Positions 41,901 through 54,950 of a DNA stretch of 64,000 nucleotides are shown here, piece by piece; position 1 is the first letter of the stretch, and every line of letters begins with the position of its first letter. This DNA comes from Diprion similis. Lineage: Eukaryota; Arthropoda; Insecta; Hymenoptera; Diprionidae. The DNA is taken from assembly GCF_021155765.1 (NCBI RefSeq), contig NC_060107.1:2090501-2154500 (forward strand), written 5' to 3'. The translations under genes were made by a program, and so were the position numbers. The notes below the pieces were generated by a model, which was given only the letters and a program-made list of their open reading frames with translations, was not told the origin of the DNA and searched no databases.

Positions 41901-44900
41901 GTATTCGGACTGCGCTCAGTCGATTCCTCTCGAAAAATTACGTCGATATAGGGCATCATAGAATTGATTCAACCATTCTCCAAAATCGGCCAAATTTCGA
42001 CTGAAAAAATCCAGAGGGGTTAGCCTTCCTTTTTTGCGAATTTCAGAGCTCGGAAACTTTTTGTCTCAGAATCGTTTTGCAGGACGCTTTTCCCACTATT
42101 TGGACCCTCAGGAATGCGAAAATGTCCTCAAAAAGATCGTGGAATCAATAGCAGAGAAATGACGAAGGAAATTTCTCATTTTTCGGCTGTAACTTTCGAT
42201 TCGTTGCTCGCAGCGTATTCGGACTGCGCTCAGTCGATTCCTCTCGAAAAATTACGTCGATATAGGGCATCATAGAATTGATTCAACCATTCTCCAAAAT
42301 CGGCCAAATTTCGACTGAAAAAATCCAAAGGGGTTAGCCTTCCTTTTTTGCGATTTTCAGAGCTCGGAAACTTTTTGTCTCAGAATCGTTTTGCAGGACG
42401 CTTTTCCCACTATTTGGACCCTCAGGAATGCGAAAATGTCCTCAAAAAGATCGTGGAATCAATAGCAGAGAAATGACGAAGGAAATTTCTCATTTTTCGG
42501 CTGTAACTTTCGATTCGTTGCTCGCAGCGTATTCGGACTGCGCTCAGTCGATTCCTCTCGAAAAATTACGTCGATATAGGGCATCATAGAATTGATTCAA
42601 CCATTCTCCAAAATCAGCCGAATTTCGACTGAAAAAATCCAAAGGGGTTAGCCTTCCTTTTTTGCGATTTTCAGAGCTCGGAAACTTTTTGTCTCAGAAT
42701 CGTTTTGCAGGACGCTTTTCCCACTATTTGGACCCTCAGGAATGCGAAAATGTCCTCAATAAGATCGTGGAATCAATAGCAGAGAAATGACGAAGAAAAT
42801 TTCTCATTTTTCGGCTGTAACTTTCGATTCGTTGCTCGCAGCGTATTCGGACTGCGCTCAGTCGATTCCTCTCGAAAAATTACGTCGATATAGGGCATCA
42901 TAGAATTGATTCAACCATTCTCCAAAATCGGCCAAATTTCGACTAAAAAAATCCAAAGGGGTTAGCCTTCCTTTTTTGCGAATTTCAGAGCTCGGAAACT
43001 TTTTGTCTCAGAATCGTTTTGCAGGACGCTTTTCCCACTATTTGGACCCTCAGGAATGCGAAAATGTCCTCAAAAAGATCGTGGAATCAATAGCAGAGAA
43101 ATGACGAAGGAAATTTCTCATTTTTCGGCTGTAACTTTCGATTCGTTGCTCGCAGCGTATTCGGACTGCGCTCAGTCGATTCCTCTCGAAAAATTACGTC
43201 GATATAGGGCATCATAGAATTGATTCAACCATTCTCCAAAATCGGCCAAATTTCGACTGAAAAAATCCAAAGGGGTTAGCCTTCCTTTTTTGCGATTTTC
43301 AGAGCTCGGAAACTTTTTGTCTCAGAATCGTTTTGCAGGACGCTTTTCCCACTATTTGGACCCTCAGGAATGCGAAAATGTCCTCAAAAAGATCGTGGAA
43401 TCAATAGCAGAGAAATGACGAAGGAAATTTCTCATTTTTCGGCTGTAACTTTCGATTCGTTGCTCGCAGCGTATTCGGACTGCGCTCAGTCGATTCCTCT
43501 CGAAAAATTACGTCGATATAGGGCATCATAGAATTGATTCAACCATTCTCCAAAATCAGCCAAATTTCGACTGAAAAAATCCAAAGGGGTTAGCCTTCCT
43601 TTTTTGCGATTTTCAGAGCTCGGAAACTTTTTGTCTCAGAATCGTTTTGCAGGACGCTTTTCCCACTATTTGGACCCTCAGGAATGCGAAAATGTCCTCA
43701 AAAAGATCGTGGAATCAATAGCAGAGAAATGACGAAGGAAATTTCTCATTTTTCGGCTGTAACTTTCGATTCGTTGCTCGCAGCGTATTCGGACTGCGCT
43801 CAGTCGATTCCTCTCGAAAAATTACGTCGATATAGGGCATCATAGAATTGATTCAACCATTCTCCAAAATCGGCCAAATTTCGACTGAAAAAATCCGAAG
43901 GGGTTAGCCTTCCTTTTTTGCGAATTTCAGAGCTCGGAAACTTTTTGTCTCAGAATCGTTTTGCAGGACGCTTTTCCCACTATTTGGACCCTCAGGAATG
44001 CGAAAATGTCCTCAAAAAGATCGTGGAATCAATAGCAGAGAAATGACGAAGGAAATTTCTCATTTTTCGGCTGTAACTTTCGATTCGTTGCTCGCAGCGT
44101 ATTCGGACTGCGCTCAGTCGATTCCTCTCGAAAAATTACGTCGATATAGGGCATCATAGAATTGATTCAACCATTCTCCAAAATCGGCCAAATTTCGACT
44201 GAAAAAACCCAAAGGGGTTAGCCTTCCTTTTTTGCGATTTTCAGAGCTCGGAAACTTTTTGTCTCAGAATCGTTTTGCAGGACGCTTTTCCCACTATTTG
44301 GACCCTCAGGAATGCGAAAATGTCCTCAAAAAGATCGTGGAATCAATAGCAGAGAAATGACGAAGGAAATTTCTCATTTTTCGGCTGTAACTTTCGATTC
44401 GTTGCTCGCAGCGTATTCGGACTGCGCTCAGTCGATTCCTCTCGAAAAATTACGTCGATATAGGGCATCATAGAATTGATTCAACCATTCTCCAAAATCG
44501 GCCAAATTTCGACTGAAAAAATCCGAAGGGGTTAGCCTTCCTTTTTTGCGAATTTCAGAGCTCGGAAACTTTTTGTCTCAGAATCGTTTTGCAGGACGCT
44601 TTTCCCACTATTTGGACCCTCAGGAATGCGAAAATGTCCTCAAAAAGATCGTGGAATCAATAGCAGAGAAATGACGAAGGAAATTTCTCATTTTTCGGCT
44701 GTAACTTTCGATTCGTTGCTCGCAGCGTATTCGGACTGCGCTCAGTCGATTCCTCTCGAAAAATTACGTCGATATAGGGCATCATAGAATTGATTCAACC
44801 ATTCTCCAAAATCGGCCAAATTTCGACTGAAAAAACCCAAAGGGGTTAGCCTTCCTTTTTTGCGATTTTCAGAGCTCGGAAACTTTTTGTCTCAGAATCG

Positions 44901-47900
44901 TTTTGCAGGACGCTTTTCCCACTATTTGGACCCTCAGGAATGCGAAAATGTCCTCAAAAAGATCGTGGAATCAATAGCAGAGAAATGACGAAGGAAATTT
45001 CTCATTTTTCGGCTGTAACTTTCGATTCGTTGCTCGCAGCGTATTCGGACTGCGCTCAGTCGATTCCTCTCGAAAAATTACGTCGATATAGGGCATCATA
45101 GAATTGATTCAACCGTTCTCCAAAATCAGCCAAATTTCGACTGAAAAAATCCAAAGGGGTTAGCCTTCCTTTTTTGCGAATTTCAGAGCTCGGAAACTTT
45201 TTGTCTCAGAATCGTTTTGCAGGACGCTTTTCCCACTATTTGGACCCTCAGGAATGCGAAAATGTCCTCAAAAAGACCGTGGAATCAATAGCAGAGAAAT
45301 GACGAGGGAAATTTCTCATTTTTCGGCTGTAACTTTCGATTCGTTGCTCGCAGCGTATTCGGACTGCGCTCAGTCGATTCCTCTCGAAAAATTACGTCGA
45401 TATAGGGCATCATAGAATTGATTCAACCATTCTCCAAAATCAGCCGAATTTCGACTGAAAAAATCCAAAGGGGTTAGCCTTCCTTTTTTGCGAATTTCAG
45501 AGCTCGGAAACTTTTTGTCTCAGAATCGTTTTGCAGGACGCTTTTCCCACTATTTGGACCCTCAGGAATGCGAAAATGTCCTCAAAAAGATCGTGGAATC
45601 AATAGCAGAGAAATGACGAAGAAAATTTCTCATTTTTCGGCTGTAACTTTCGATTCGTTGCTCGCAGCGTATTCGGACTGCGCTCAGTCGATTCCTCTCG
45701 AAAAATTACGTCGATATAGGGCATCATAGAATTGATTCAACCATTCTCCAAAATCGGCCAAATTTCGACTAAAAAAATCCAAAGGGGTTAGCCTTCCTTT
45801 TTTGCGATTTTCAGAGCTCGGAAACTTTTTGTCTCAGAATCGTTTTGCAGGACGCTTTTCCCACTATTTGGACCCTCAGGAATGCGAAAATGTCCTCAAA
45901 AAGATCGTGGAATCAATAGCAGAGAAATGACGAAGAAAATTTCTCATTTTTCGGCTGTAACTTTCGATTCGTTGCTCGCAGCGTATTCGGACTGCGCTCA
46001 GTCGATTCTTCTCGAAAAATTACGTCGATATAGGGCATCATAGAACTGATTCAACCATTCTCCAAAATCGGCCAAATTTCGACTAAAAAAATCCAAAGGG
46101 GTAAGCCTTCCTTTTTTGCGATTTTCAGAGCTCGGAAACTTTTTGTCTCAGAATCGTTTTGCAGGACGCTTTTCCCACTATTTGGACCCTCAGGAATGCG
46201 AAAATGTCCTCAAAAAGATCTTGGAATCAATAGCAGAGAAATGACGAGGGAAATTTCTCATTTTTCGGCTGTAACTTTCGATTCGTTGCTCGCAGCGTAT
46301 TCGGACTGCGCTCAGTCGATTCCTCTCGAAAAATTACGTCGATATAGGGCATCATAGAATTGATTCAACCATTCTCCAAAATCGGCCAAATTTCGACTGA
46401 AAAAATCCAAAGGGGTTAGCCTTCCTTTTTTGCGATTTTCAGAGCTCGGAAACTTTTTGTCTCAGAATCGTTTTGCAGGACGCTTTTCCCACTATTTGGA
46501 CCCTCAGGAATGCGAAAATGTCCTCAAAAAGATCGTTGAATCAATAGCAGAGAAATGACGAAGGAAATTTCTCATTTTTCGGCTGTAACTTTCGATTCGT
46601 TGCTCGCAGCGTATTCGGACTGCGCTCAGTCGATTCCTCTCGAAAAATTACGTCGATATAGGGCATCATAGAATTGATTCAACCATTCTCCAAAATCGGC
46701 CAAATTTCGACTGAAAAAATCCAAAGGGGTTAGCCTTCCTTTTTTGCGAATTTCAGAGCTCGGAAACTTTTTGTCTCAGAATCGTTTTGCAGGACGCTTT
46801 TCCCACTATTTGGACCCTCAGGAATGCGAAAATGTCCTCAAAAAGATCGTGGAATCAATAGCAGAGAAATGGCGAAGGAAATTTCTCATTTTTCGGCTGT
46901 AACTTTCGATTCGTTGCTCGCAGCGTATTCGGACTGCGCTCAGTCGATTCCTCTCGAAAAATTACGTCGATATAGGGCATCATAGAATTGATTCAACCAT
47001 TCTCCAAAATCGGCCAAATTTCGACTGAAAAAATCCAAAGGGGTTAGCCTTCCTTTTTTGCGAATTTCAGAGCTCGGAAACTTTTTGTCTCAGAATCGTT
47101 TTGCAGGACGCTTTTCCCACTATTTGGACCCTCAGGAATGCGAAAATGTCCTCAAAAAGATCGTGGAATCAATAGCAGAGAAATGACGAGGGAAATTTCT
47201 CATTTTTCGGCTGTAACTTTCGATTCGTTGCTCGCAGCGTATTCGGACTGCGCTCAGTCGATTCCTCTCGAAAAATTACGTCGATATAGGGCATCATAGA
47301 ATTGATTCAACCATTCTCCAAAATCGGCCAAATTTCGACTAAAAAAATCCAAAGGGGTTAGCCTTCCTTTTTTGCGATTTTCAGAGCTCGGAAACTTTTT
47401 GTCTCAGAATCGTTTTGCAGGACGCTTTTCCCACTATTTGGACCCTCAGGAATGCGAAAATGTCCTCAATAAGATCGTGGAATCAATAGCAGAGAAATGA
47501 CGAAGAAAATTTCTCATTTTTCGGCTGTAACTTTCGATTCGTTGCTCGCAGCGTATTCGGACTGCGCTCAGTCGATTCCTCTCGAAAAATTACGTCGATA
47601 TAGGGCATCATAGAATTGATTCAACCATTCTCCAAAATCGGCCAAATTTCGACTAAAAAAATCCAAAGGGGTTAGCCTTCCTTTTTTGCGATTTTCAGAG
47701 CTCGGAAACTTTTTGTCTCAGAATCGTTTTGCAGGACGCTTTTCCCACTATTTGGACCCTCAGGAATGCGAAAATGTCCTCAAAAAGATCGTGGAATCAA
47801 TAGCAGAGAAATGACGAAGAAAATTTCTCATTTTTCGGCTGTAACTTTCGATTCGTTGCTCGCAGCGTATTCGGACTGCGCTCAGTCGATTCTTCTCGAA

Positions 47901-50900
47901 AAATTACGTCGATATAGGGCATCATAGAACTGATTCAACCATTCTTCAAAATCGGCCAAATTTCGACTAAAAAAATCCAAAGGGGTTAGCCTTCCTTTTT
48001 TGCGATTTTCAGAGCTCGGAAACTTTTTGTCTCAGAATCGTTTTGCAGGACGCTTTTCCCACTATTTGGACCCTCAGGAATGCGAAAATGTCCTCAAAAA
48101 GATCGTGGAATCAATAGCAGAGAAATGACGAGGGAAATTTCTCATTTTTCGGCTGTAACTTTCGATTCGTTGCTCGCAGCGTATTCGGACTGCGCTCAGT
48201 CGATTCCTCTCGAAAAATTACGTCGATATAGGGCATCATAGAATTGATTCAACCATTCTCCAAAATCGGCCAAATTTCGACTGAAAAAATCCAAAGGGGT
48301 TAGCCTTCCTTTTTTGCGATTTTCAGAGCTCGGAAACTTTTTGTCTCAGAATCGTTTTGCAGGACGCTTTTCCCACTATTTGGACCCTCAGGAATGCGAA
48401 AATGTCCTCAAAAAGATCGTTGAATCAATAGCAGAGAAATGACGAAGGAAATTTCTCATTTTTCGGCTGTAACTTTCGATTCGTTGCTCGCAGCGTATTC
48501 GGACTGCGCTCAGTCGATTCCTCTCGAAAAATTACGTCGATATAGGGCATCATAGAATTGATTCAACCATTCTCCAAAATCGGCCAAATTTCGACTGAAA
48601 AAATCCAAAGGGGTTAGCCTTCCTTTTTTGCGAATTTCAGAGCTCGGAAACTTTTTGTCTCAGAATCGTTTTGCAGGACGCTTTTCCCACTATTTGGACC
48701 CTCAGGAATGCGAAAATGTCCTCAAAAAGATCGTGGAATCAATAGCAGAGAAATGACGAAGGAAATTTCTCATTTTTCGGCTGTAACTTTCGATTCGTTG
48801 CTCGCAGCGTATTCGGACTGCGCTCAGTCGATTCCTCTCGAAAAATTACGTCGATATAGGGCATCATAGAATTGATTCAACCATTCTCCAAAATCGGCCA
48901 AATTTCGACTGAAAAAATCCAAAGGGGTTAGCCTTCCTTTTTTGCGAATTTCAGAGCTCGGAAACTTTTTGTCTCAGAATCGTTTTGCAGGACGCTTTTC
49001 CCACTATTTGGACCCTCAGGAATGCGAAAATGTCCTCAAAAAGATCGTGGAATCAATAGCAGAGAAATGACGAGGGAAATTTCTCATTTTTCGGCTGTAA
49101 CTTTCGATTCGTTGCTCGCAGCGTATTCGGACTGCGCTCAGTCGATTCCTCTCGAAAAATTACGTCGATATAGGGCATCATAGAATTGATTCAACCATTC
49201 TCCAAAATCAGCCAAATTTCGACTGAAAAAATCCAGAGGGGTTAGCCTTCCTTTTTTGCGAATTTCAGAGCTCGGAAACTTTTTGTCTCAGAATCGTTTT
49301 GCAGGACGCTTTTCCCACTATTTGGACCCTCAGGAATGCGAAAATGTCCTCAAAAAGATCGTGGAATCAATAGCAGAGAAATGACGAAGGAAATTTCTCA
49401 TTTTTCGGCTGTAACTTTCGATTCGTTGCTCGCAGCGTATTCGGACTGCGCTCAGTCGATTCCTCTCGAAAAATTACGTCGATATAGGGCATCATAGAAT
49501 TGATTCAACCATTCTCCAAAATCGGCCAAATTTCGACTGAAAAAATCCGAAGGGGTTAGCCTTCCTTTTTTGCGAATTTCAGAGCTCGGAAACTTTTTGT
49601 CTCAGAATCGTTTTGCAGGACGCTTTTCCCACTATTTGGACCCTCAGGAATGCGAAAATGTCCTCAAAAAGATCGTGGAATCAATAGCAGAGAAATGACG
49701 AAGGAAATTTCTCATTTTTCGGCTGTAACTTTCGATTCGTTGCTCGCAGCGTATTCGGACTGCGCTCAGTCGATTCCTCTCGAAAAATTACGTCGATATA
49801 GGGCATCATAGAATTGATTCAACCATTCTCCAAAATCGGCCAAATTTCGACTGAAAAAATCCAAAGGGGTTAGCCTTCTTTTTTTGCGAATTTCAGAGCT
49901 CGGAAACTTTTTGTCTCAGAATCGTTTTGCAGGACGCTTTTCCCACTATTTGGACCCTCAGGAATGCGAAAATGTCCTCAAAAAGATCGTGGAATCAATA
50001 GCAGAGAAATGACGAAGAAAATTTCTCATTTTTCGGCTGTAACTTTCGATTCGTTGCTCGCAGCGTATTCGGACTGCGCTCAGTCGATTCCTCTCGAAAA
50101 ATTACGTCGATATAGGGCATCATAGAATTGATTCAACCATTCTCCAAAATCGGCCAAATTTCGACTGAAAAAATCCAAAGGGGTTAGCCTTCCTTTTTTG
50201 CGAATTTCAGAGCTCGGAAACTTTTTGTCTCAGAATCGTTTTGCAGGACGCTTTTCCCACTATTTGGACCCTCAGGAATGCGAAAATGTCCTCAAAAAGA
50301 TCGTGGAATCAATAGCAGAGAAATGACGAAGGAAATTCCTCATTTTTCGGCTGTAACTTTCGATTCGTTGCTCGCAGCGTATTCGGACTGCGCTCAGTCG
50401 ATTCCTCTCGAAAAATTACGTCGATATAGGGCATCATAGAATTGATTCAACCATTCTCCAAAATCGGCCAAATTTCGACTGAAAAAATCCAAAGGGGTTA
50501 GCCTTCCTTTTTTGCGAATTTCAGAGCTCGGAAACTTTTTGTCTCAGAATCGTTTTGCAGGACGCTTTTCCCACTATTTGGACCCTTAGGAATGCGAAAA
50601 TGTCCTCAAAAAGATCGTGGAATCAATAGCAGAGAAATGACGAAGGAAATTTCTCATTTTTCGGCTGTAACTTTCGATTCGTTGCTCGCAGCGTATTCGG
50701 ACTGCGCTCAGTCGATTCCTCTCGAAAAATTACGTCGATATAGGGCATCATAGAATTGATTCAACCATTCTCCAAAATCGGCCAAATTTCGACTGAAAAA
50801 ATCCAAAGGGGTTAGCCTTCCTTTTTTGCGAATTTCAGAGCTCGGAAACTTTTTGTCTCAGAATCGTTTTGCAGGACGCTTTTCCCACTATTTGGACCCT

Positions 50901-53900
50901 CAGGAATGCGAAAATGTCCTTAAAAAGATCGTGGAATCAATAGCAGAGAAATGACGAAGGAAATTTCTCATTTTTCGGCTGTAACTTTCGATTCGTTGCT
51001 CGCAGCGTATTCGGACTGCGCTCAGTCGATTCCTCTCGAAAAATTACGTCGATATAGGGCATCATAGAATTGATTCAACCATTCTCCAAAATCGGCCAAA
51101 TTTCGACTGAAAAAATCCAAAGGGGTTAGCCTTCCTTTTTTGCGATTTTCAGAGCTCGGAAACTTTTTGTCTCAGAATCGTTTTGCAGGACGCTTTTCCC
51201 ACTATTTGGACCCTCAGGAATGCGAAAATGTCCTCAAAAAGATCGTGGAATCAATAGCAGAGAAATGACGAAGGAAATTTCTCATTTTTCGGCTGTAACT
51301 TTCGATTCGTTGCTCGCAGCGTATTCGGACTGCGCTCAGTCGATTCCTCTCGAAAAATTACGTCGATATAGGGCATCATAGAATTGATTCAACCATTCTC
51401 CAAAATCGGCCAAATTTCGACTGAAAAAATCCAAAGGGGTTAGCCTTCCTTTTTTGCGATTTTCAGAGCTCGGAAACTTTTTGTCTCAGAATCGTTTTGC
51501 AGGACGCTTTCCCACTATTTGGACCCTCAGGAATGCGAAAATGTCCTCAAAAAGATCGTGGAATCAATAGCAGAGAAATGACGAAGGAAATTTCTCATTT
51601 TTCGGCTGTAACTTTCGATTCGTTGCTCGCAGCGTATTCGGACTGCGCTCAGTCGATTCCTCTCGAAAAATTACGTCGATATAGGGCATCATAGAATTGA
51701 TTCAACCGTTCTCCAAAATCAGCCAAATTTCGACTGAAAAAATCCAAAGGGGTTAGCCTTCCTTTTTTGCGAATTTCAGAGCTCGGAAACTTTTTGTCTC
51801 AGAATCGTTTTGCAGGACGCTTTTCCCACTATTTGGACCCTCAGGAATGCGAAAATGTCCTCAAAAAGATCGTGGAATCAATAGCAGAGAAATGACGAAG
51901 GAAATTTCTCATTTTTCGGCTGTAACTTTCGATTCGTTGCTCGCAGCGTATTCGGACTGCGCTCAGTCGATTCCTCTCGAAAAATGACGTCGATATAGGG
52001 CATCATAGAATTGATTTAACCATCCTCCAAAATCGGCCAAATTTCGACTGAAAAAATCCAAAGGGGTTAGCCTTCCTTTTTTGCGAATTTCAGAGCTCGG
52101 AAACTTTTTTGTCTCAGAATCGTTTTGCAGGACGCTTTTCCCACTATTTGGACCCTCAGGAATGCGAAAATGTCCTCAAAAAGATCGTGGAATCAATAGC
52201 AGAGAAATGACGAAGGAAATTTCTCATTTTTCGGCTGTAACTTTCGATTCGTTGCTCGCAGCGTATTCGGACTGCGCTCAGTCGATTCCTCTCGAAAAAT
52301 TACGTCGATATAGGGCATCATAGAATTGATTCAACCATTCTCCAAAATCGGCCGAATTTCGACTGAAAAAATCCAAAGGGGTTAGCCTTCCTTTTTTGCG
52401 AATTTCAGAGCTCGGAAACTTTTTGTCTCAGAATCGTTTTGCAGGACGCTTTTCCCACTATTTGGACCCTCAGGAATGCGAAAATGTCCTCAAAAAGATC
52501 GTGGAATCAATAGCAGAGAAATGACGAAGGAAATTTCTCATTTTTCGGCTGTAACTTTCGATTCGTTGCTCGCAGCGTATTCGGACTGCGCTCAGTCGAT
52601 TCCTCTCGAAAAATTACGTCGATATAGGGCATCATAGAATTGATTCAACCATTCTCCAAAATCGGCCAAATTTCGACTGAAAAAATCCAAAGGGGTTAGC
52701 CTTACTTTTTTGCGAATTTCAGAGCTCGGAAACTTTTTGTCTCAGAATCGTTTTGCAGGACGCTTTTCCCACTATTTGGACCCTCAGGAATGCGAAAATG
52801 TCCTCAAAAAGATCGTGGAATCAATAGCAGAGAAATGACGAAGGAAATTTCTCATTTTTCGGCTGTAACTTTCGATTCGTTGCTCGCAGCGTATTCGGAC
52901 TGCGCTCAGTCGATTCCTCTCGAAAAATTACGTCGATATAGGGCATCATAGAATTGATTCAACCATTCTCCAAAATCGGCCAAATTTCGACTGAAAAAAT
53001 CCAAAGGGGTTAGCCTTCTTTTTTTGCGAATTTCAGAGCTCGGAAACTTTTTGTCTCAGAATCGTTTTGCAGGACGCTTTTCCCACTATTTGGACCCTCA
53101 GGAATGCGAAAATGTCCTCAAAAAGATCGTGGAATCAATAGCAGAGAAATGACGAAGGAAATTTCTCATTTTTCGGCTGTAACTTTCGATTCGTTGCTCG
53201 CAGCGTATTCGGACTGCGCTCAGTCGATTCCTCTCGAAAAATTACGTCGATATAGGGCATCATAGAATTGATTCAACCATTCTCCAAAATCGGCCAAATT
53301 TCGACTGAAAAAATCCAAAGGGGTTAGCCTTCCTTTTTTGCGAATTTCAGAGCTCGGAAACTTTTTGTCTCAGAATCGTTTTGCAGGACGCTTTTCCCAC
53401 TATTTGGACCCTCAGGAATGCGAAAATGTCCTCAAAAAGATCGTGGAATCAATAGCAGAGAAATGACGAAGGAAATTTCTCATTTTTCGGCTGTAACTTT
53501 CGATTCGTTGCTCGCAGCGTATTCGGACTGCGCTCAGTCGATTCCTCTCGAAAAATTACGTCGATATAGGGCATCATAGAATTGATTCAACCATTCTCCA
53601 AAATCGGCCAAATTTCGACTGAAAAAATCCAAAGGGGTTAGCCTTCCTTTTTTGCGAATTTCAGAGCTCGGAAACTTTTTGTCTCAGAATCGTTTTGCAG
53701 GACGCTTTTCCCACTATTTGGACCCTCAGGAATGCGAAAATGTCCTCAAAAAGATCGTGGAATCAATAGCAGAGAAATGACGAAGGAAATTTCTCATTTT
53801 TCGGCTGTAACTTTCGATTCGTTGCTCGCAGCGTATTCGGACTGCGCTCAGTCGATTCCTCTCGAAAAATTACGTCGATATAGGGCATCATAGAATTGAT

Positions 53901-54772
53901 TCAACCATTCTCCAAAATCGGCCAAATTTCGACTGAAAAAATCCAAAGGGGTTAGCCTTCCTTTTTTGCGAATTTCAGAGCTCGGAAACTTTTTGTCTCA
54001 GAATCGTTTTGCAGGACGCTTTTCCCACTATTTGGACCCTCAGGAATGCGAAAATGTCCTCAAAAAGATCGTGGAATCAATAGCAGAGAAATGACGAAGG
54101 AAATTTCTCATTTTTCGGCTGTAACTTTCGATTCGTTGCTCGCAGCGTATTCGGACTGCGCTCAGTCGATTCCTCTCGAAAAATTACGTCGATATAGGGC
54201 ATCATAGAATTGATTCAACCATTCTCCAAAATCGGCCAAATTTCGACTGAAAAAATCCAAAGGGGTTAGCCTTCCTTTTTTGCGAATTTCAGAGCTCGGA
54301 AACTTTTTGTCTCAGAATCGTTTTGCAGGACGCTTTTCCCACTATTTGGACCCTCAGGAATGCGAAAATGTCCTCAAAAAGATCGTGGAATCAATAGCAG
54401 AGAAATGACGAAGGAAATTTCTCATTTTTCGGCTGTAACTTTCGATTCGTTGCTCGCAGCGTATTCGGACTGCGCTCAGTCGATTCCTCTCGAAAAATTA
54501 CGTCGATATAGGGCATCATAGAATTGATTCAACCATTCTCCAAAATCGGCCAAATTTCGACTGAAAAAATCCAAAGGGGTTAGCCTTCCTTTTTTGCGAA
54601 TTTCAGAGCTCGGAAACTTTTTGTCTCAGAATCGTTTTGCAGGACGCTTTTCCCACTATTTGGACCCTCAGGAATGCGAAAATGTCCTCAAAAAGATCGT
54701 GGAATCAATAGCAGAGAAATGACGAATGAAATTTCTCATTTTTCGGCTGTAACTTTCGATTCGTTGCTCGCA

Positions 54773-54950
54773 TTGTATCCGGACTGCGCACAATCGCGCA
54801 ATTTCTCGTGTAAAATTGAGTATATATCATGCTTGAAGGAGTTGATTCCAGCACCTTATGAGAATTGTCAAATATTCAGCAAAAATCAACCAAGCTCAAT
54901 CCTCCCTATTTTTCGAGTCAAATTTTTTTTTCTCTTAGAATCTATCGGTC
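54773..54950. repeat. decayed satellite monomer, right edge
   Basis: After CGCA at 54772 identity drops sharply, but the sequence still aligns base-for-base in stretches to the monomer (GGACTGCGCACAATCG, TTCTCG, GAGTTGATTC, TCAAAT, GCAAAAATCAACC, TATTTTTCG). It shares CAATCG with the left edge instead of the core CAGTCG. Likely an old monomer that has not been homogenised. Confidence 0.7.

Larger units (their letters stand above)
28186..54772. repeat. tandem satellite array, 314-bp monomer, about 85 copies
   Basis: The box TTTTGCAGGACGC recurs every 314 bases: GCA at 28264, 28578, 28892, 29206 and so on to 54639. That is 84 intervals with a net shift of -1, fully accounted for by one-base deletions near 41722 and 51510 and an insertion near 52108. 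Copies differ by only a few substitutions, at preferred sites: AAAAAG/AATAAG, GAAGAAA/GAAGGAA/GAGGGAA, GCGATTTTC/GCGAATTTC, TCGGCC/TCAGCC and GACTAAAA/GACTGAAA. A roughly 70-base part (TTTCGATTCGTTGCTCGCAG onward) is strikingly CpG-dense. No transposase, LTR or terminal inverted repeat is seen. Each monomer can open about 53 codons from ATGCGAAAATG, but common AATAAG variants put a stop in it, so I do not call it coding. A centromeric, pericentromeric or euchromatic satellite are all possible. Confidence 0.98.

Noticed and set aside
51497-52323. Plus-strand open frames of 65 and 80 codons inside the satellite, and a 53-codon frame in many monomers
   Set aside because: The longer frames arise only where a one-base indel shifts the register. 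The common AATAAG variant puts a TAA stop in the monomer frame (CCT CAA TAA), and there is no sign of coding constraint.
28186-54772. CRISPR-like or rDNA-like interpretation of the tandem repeat
   Set aside because: There are no short repeats with unique spacers, the unit is a continuous 314-bp monomer with no rRNA motifs, and the flanks are animal genes.
28186-54772. CENP-B box inside the monomer
   Set aside because: No 17-base match to the TTCG....A..CGGG pattern was found by eye; TTCG occurs often but without the rest.
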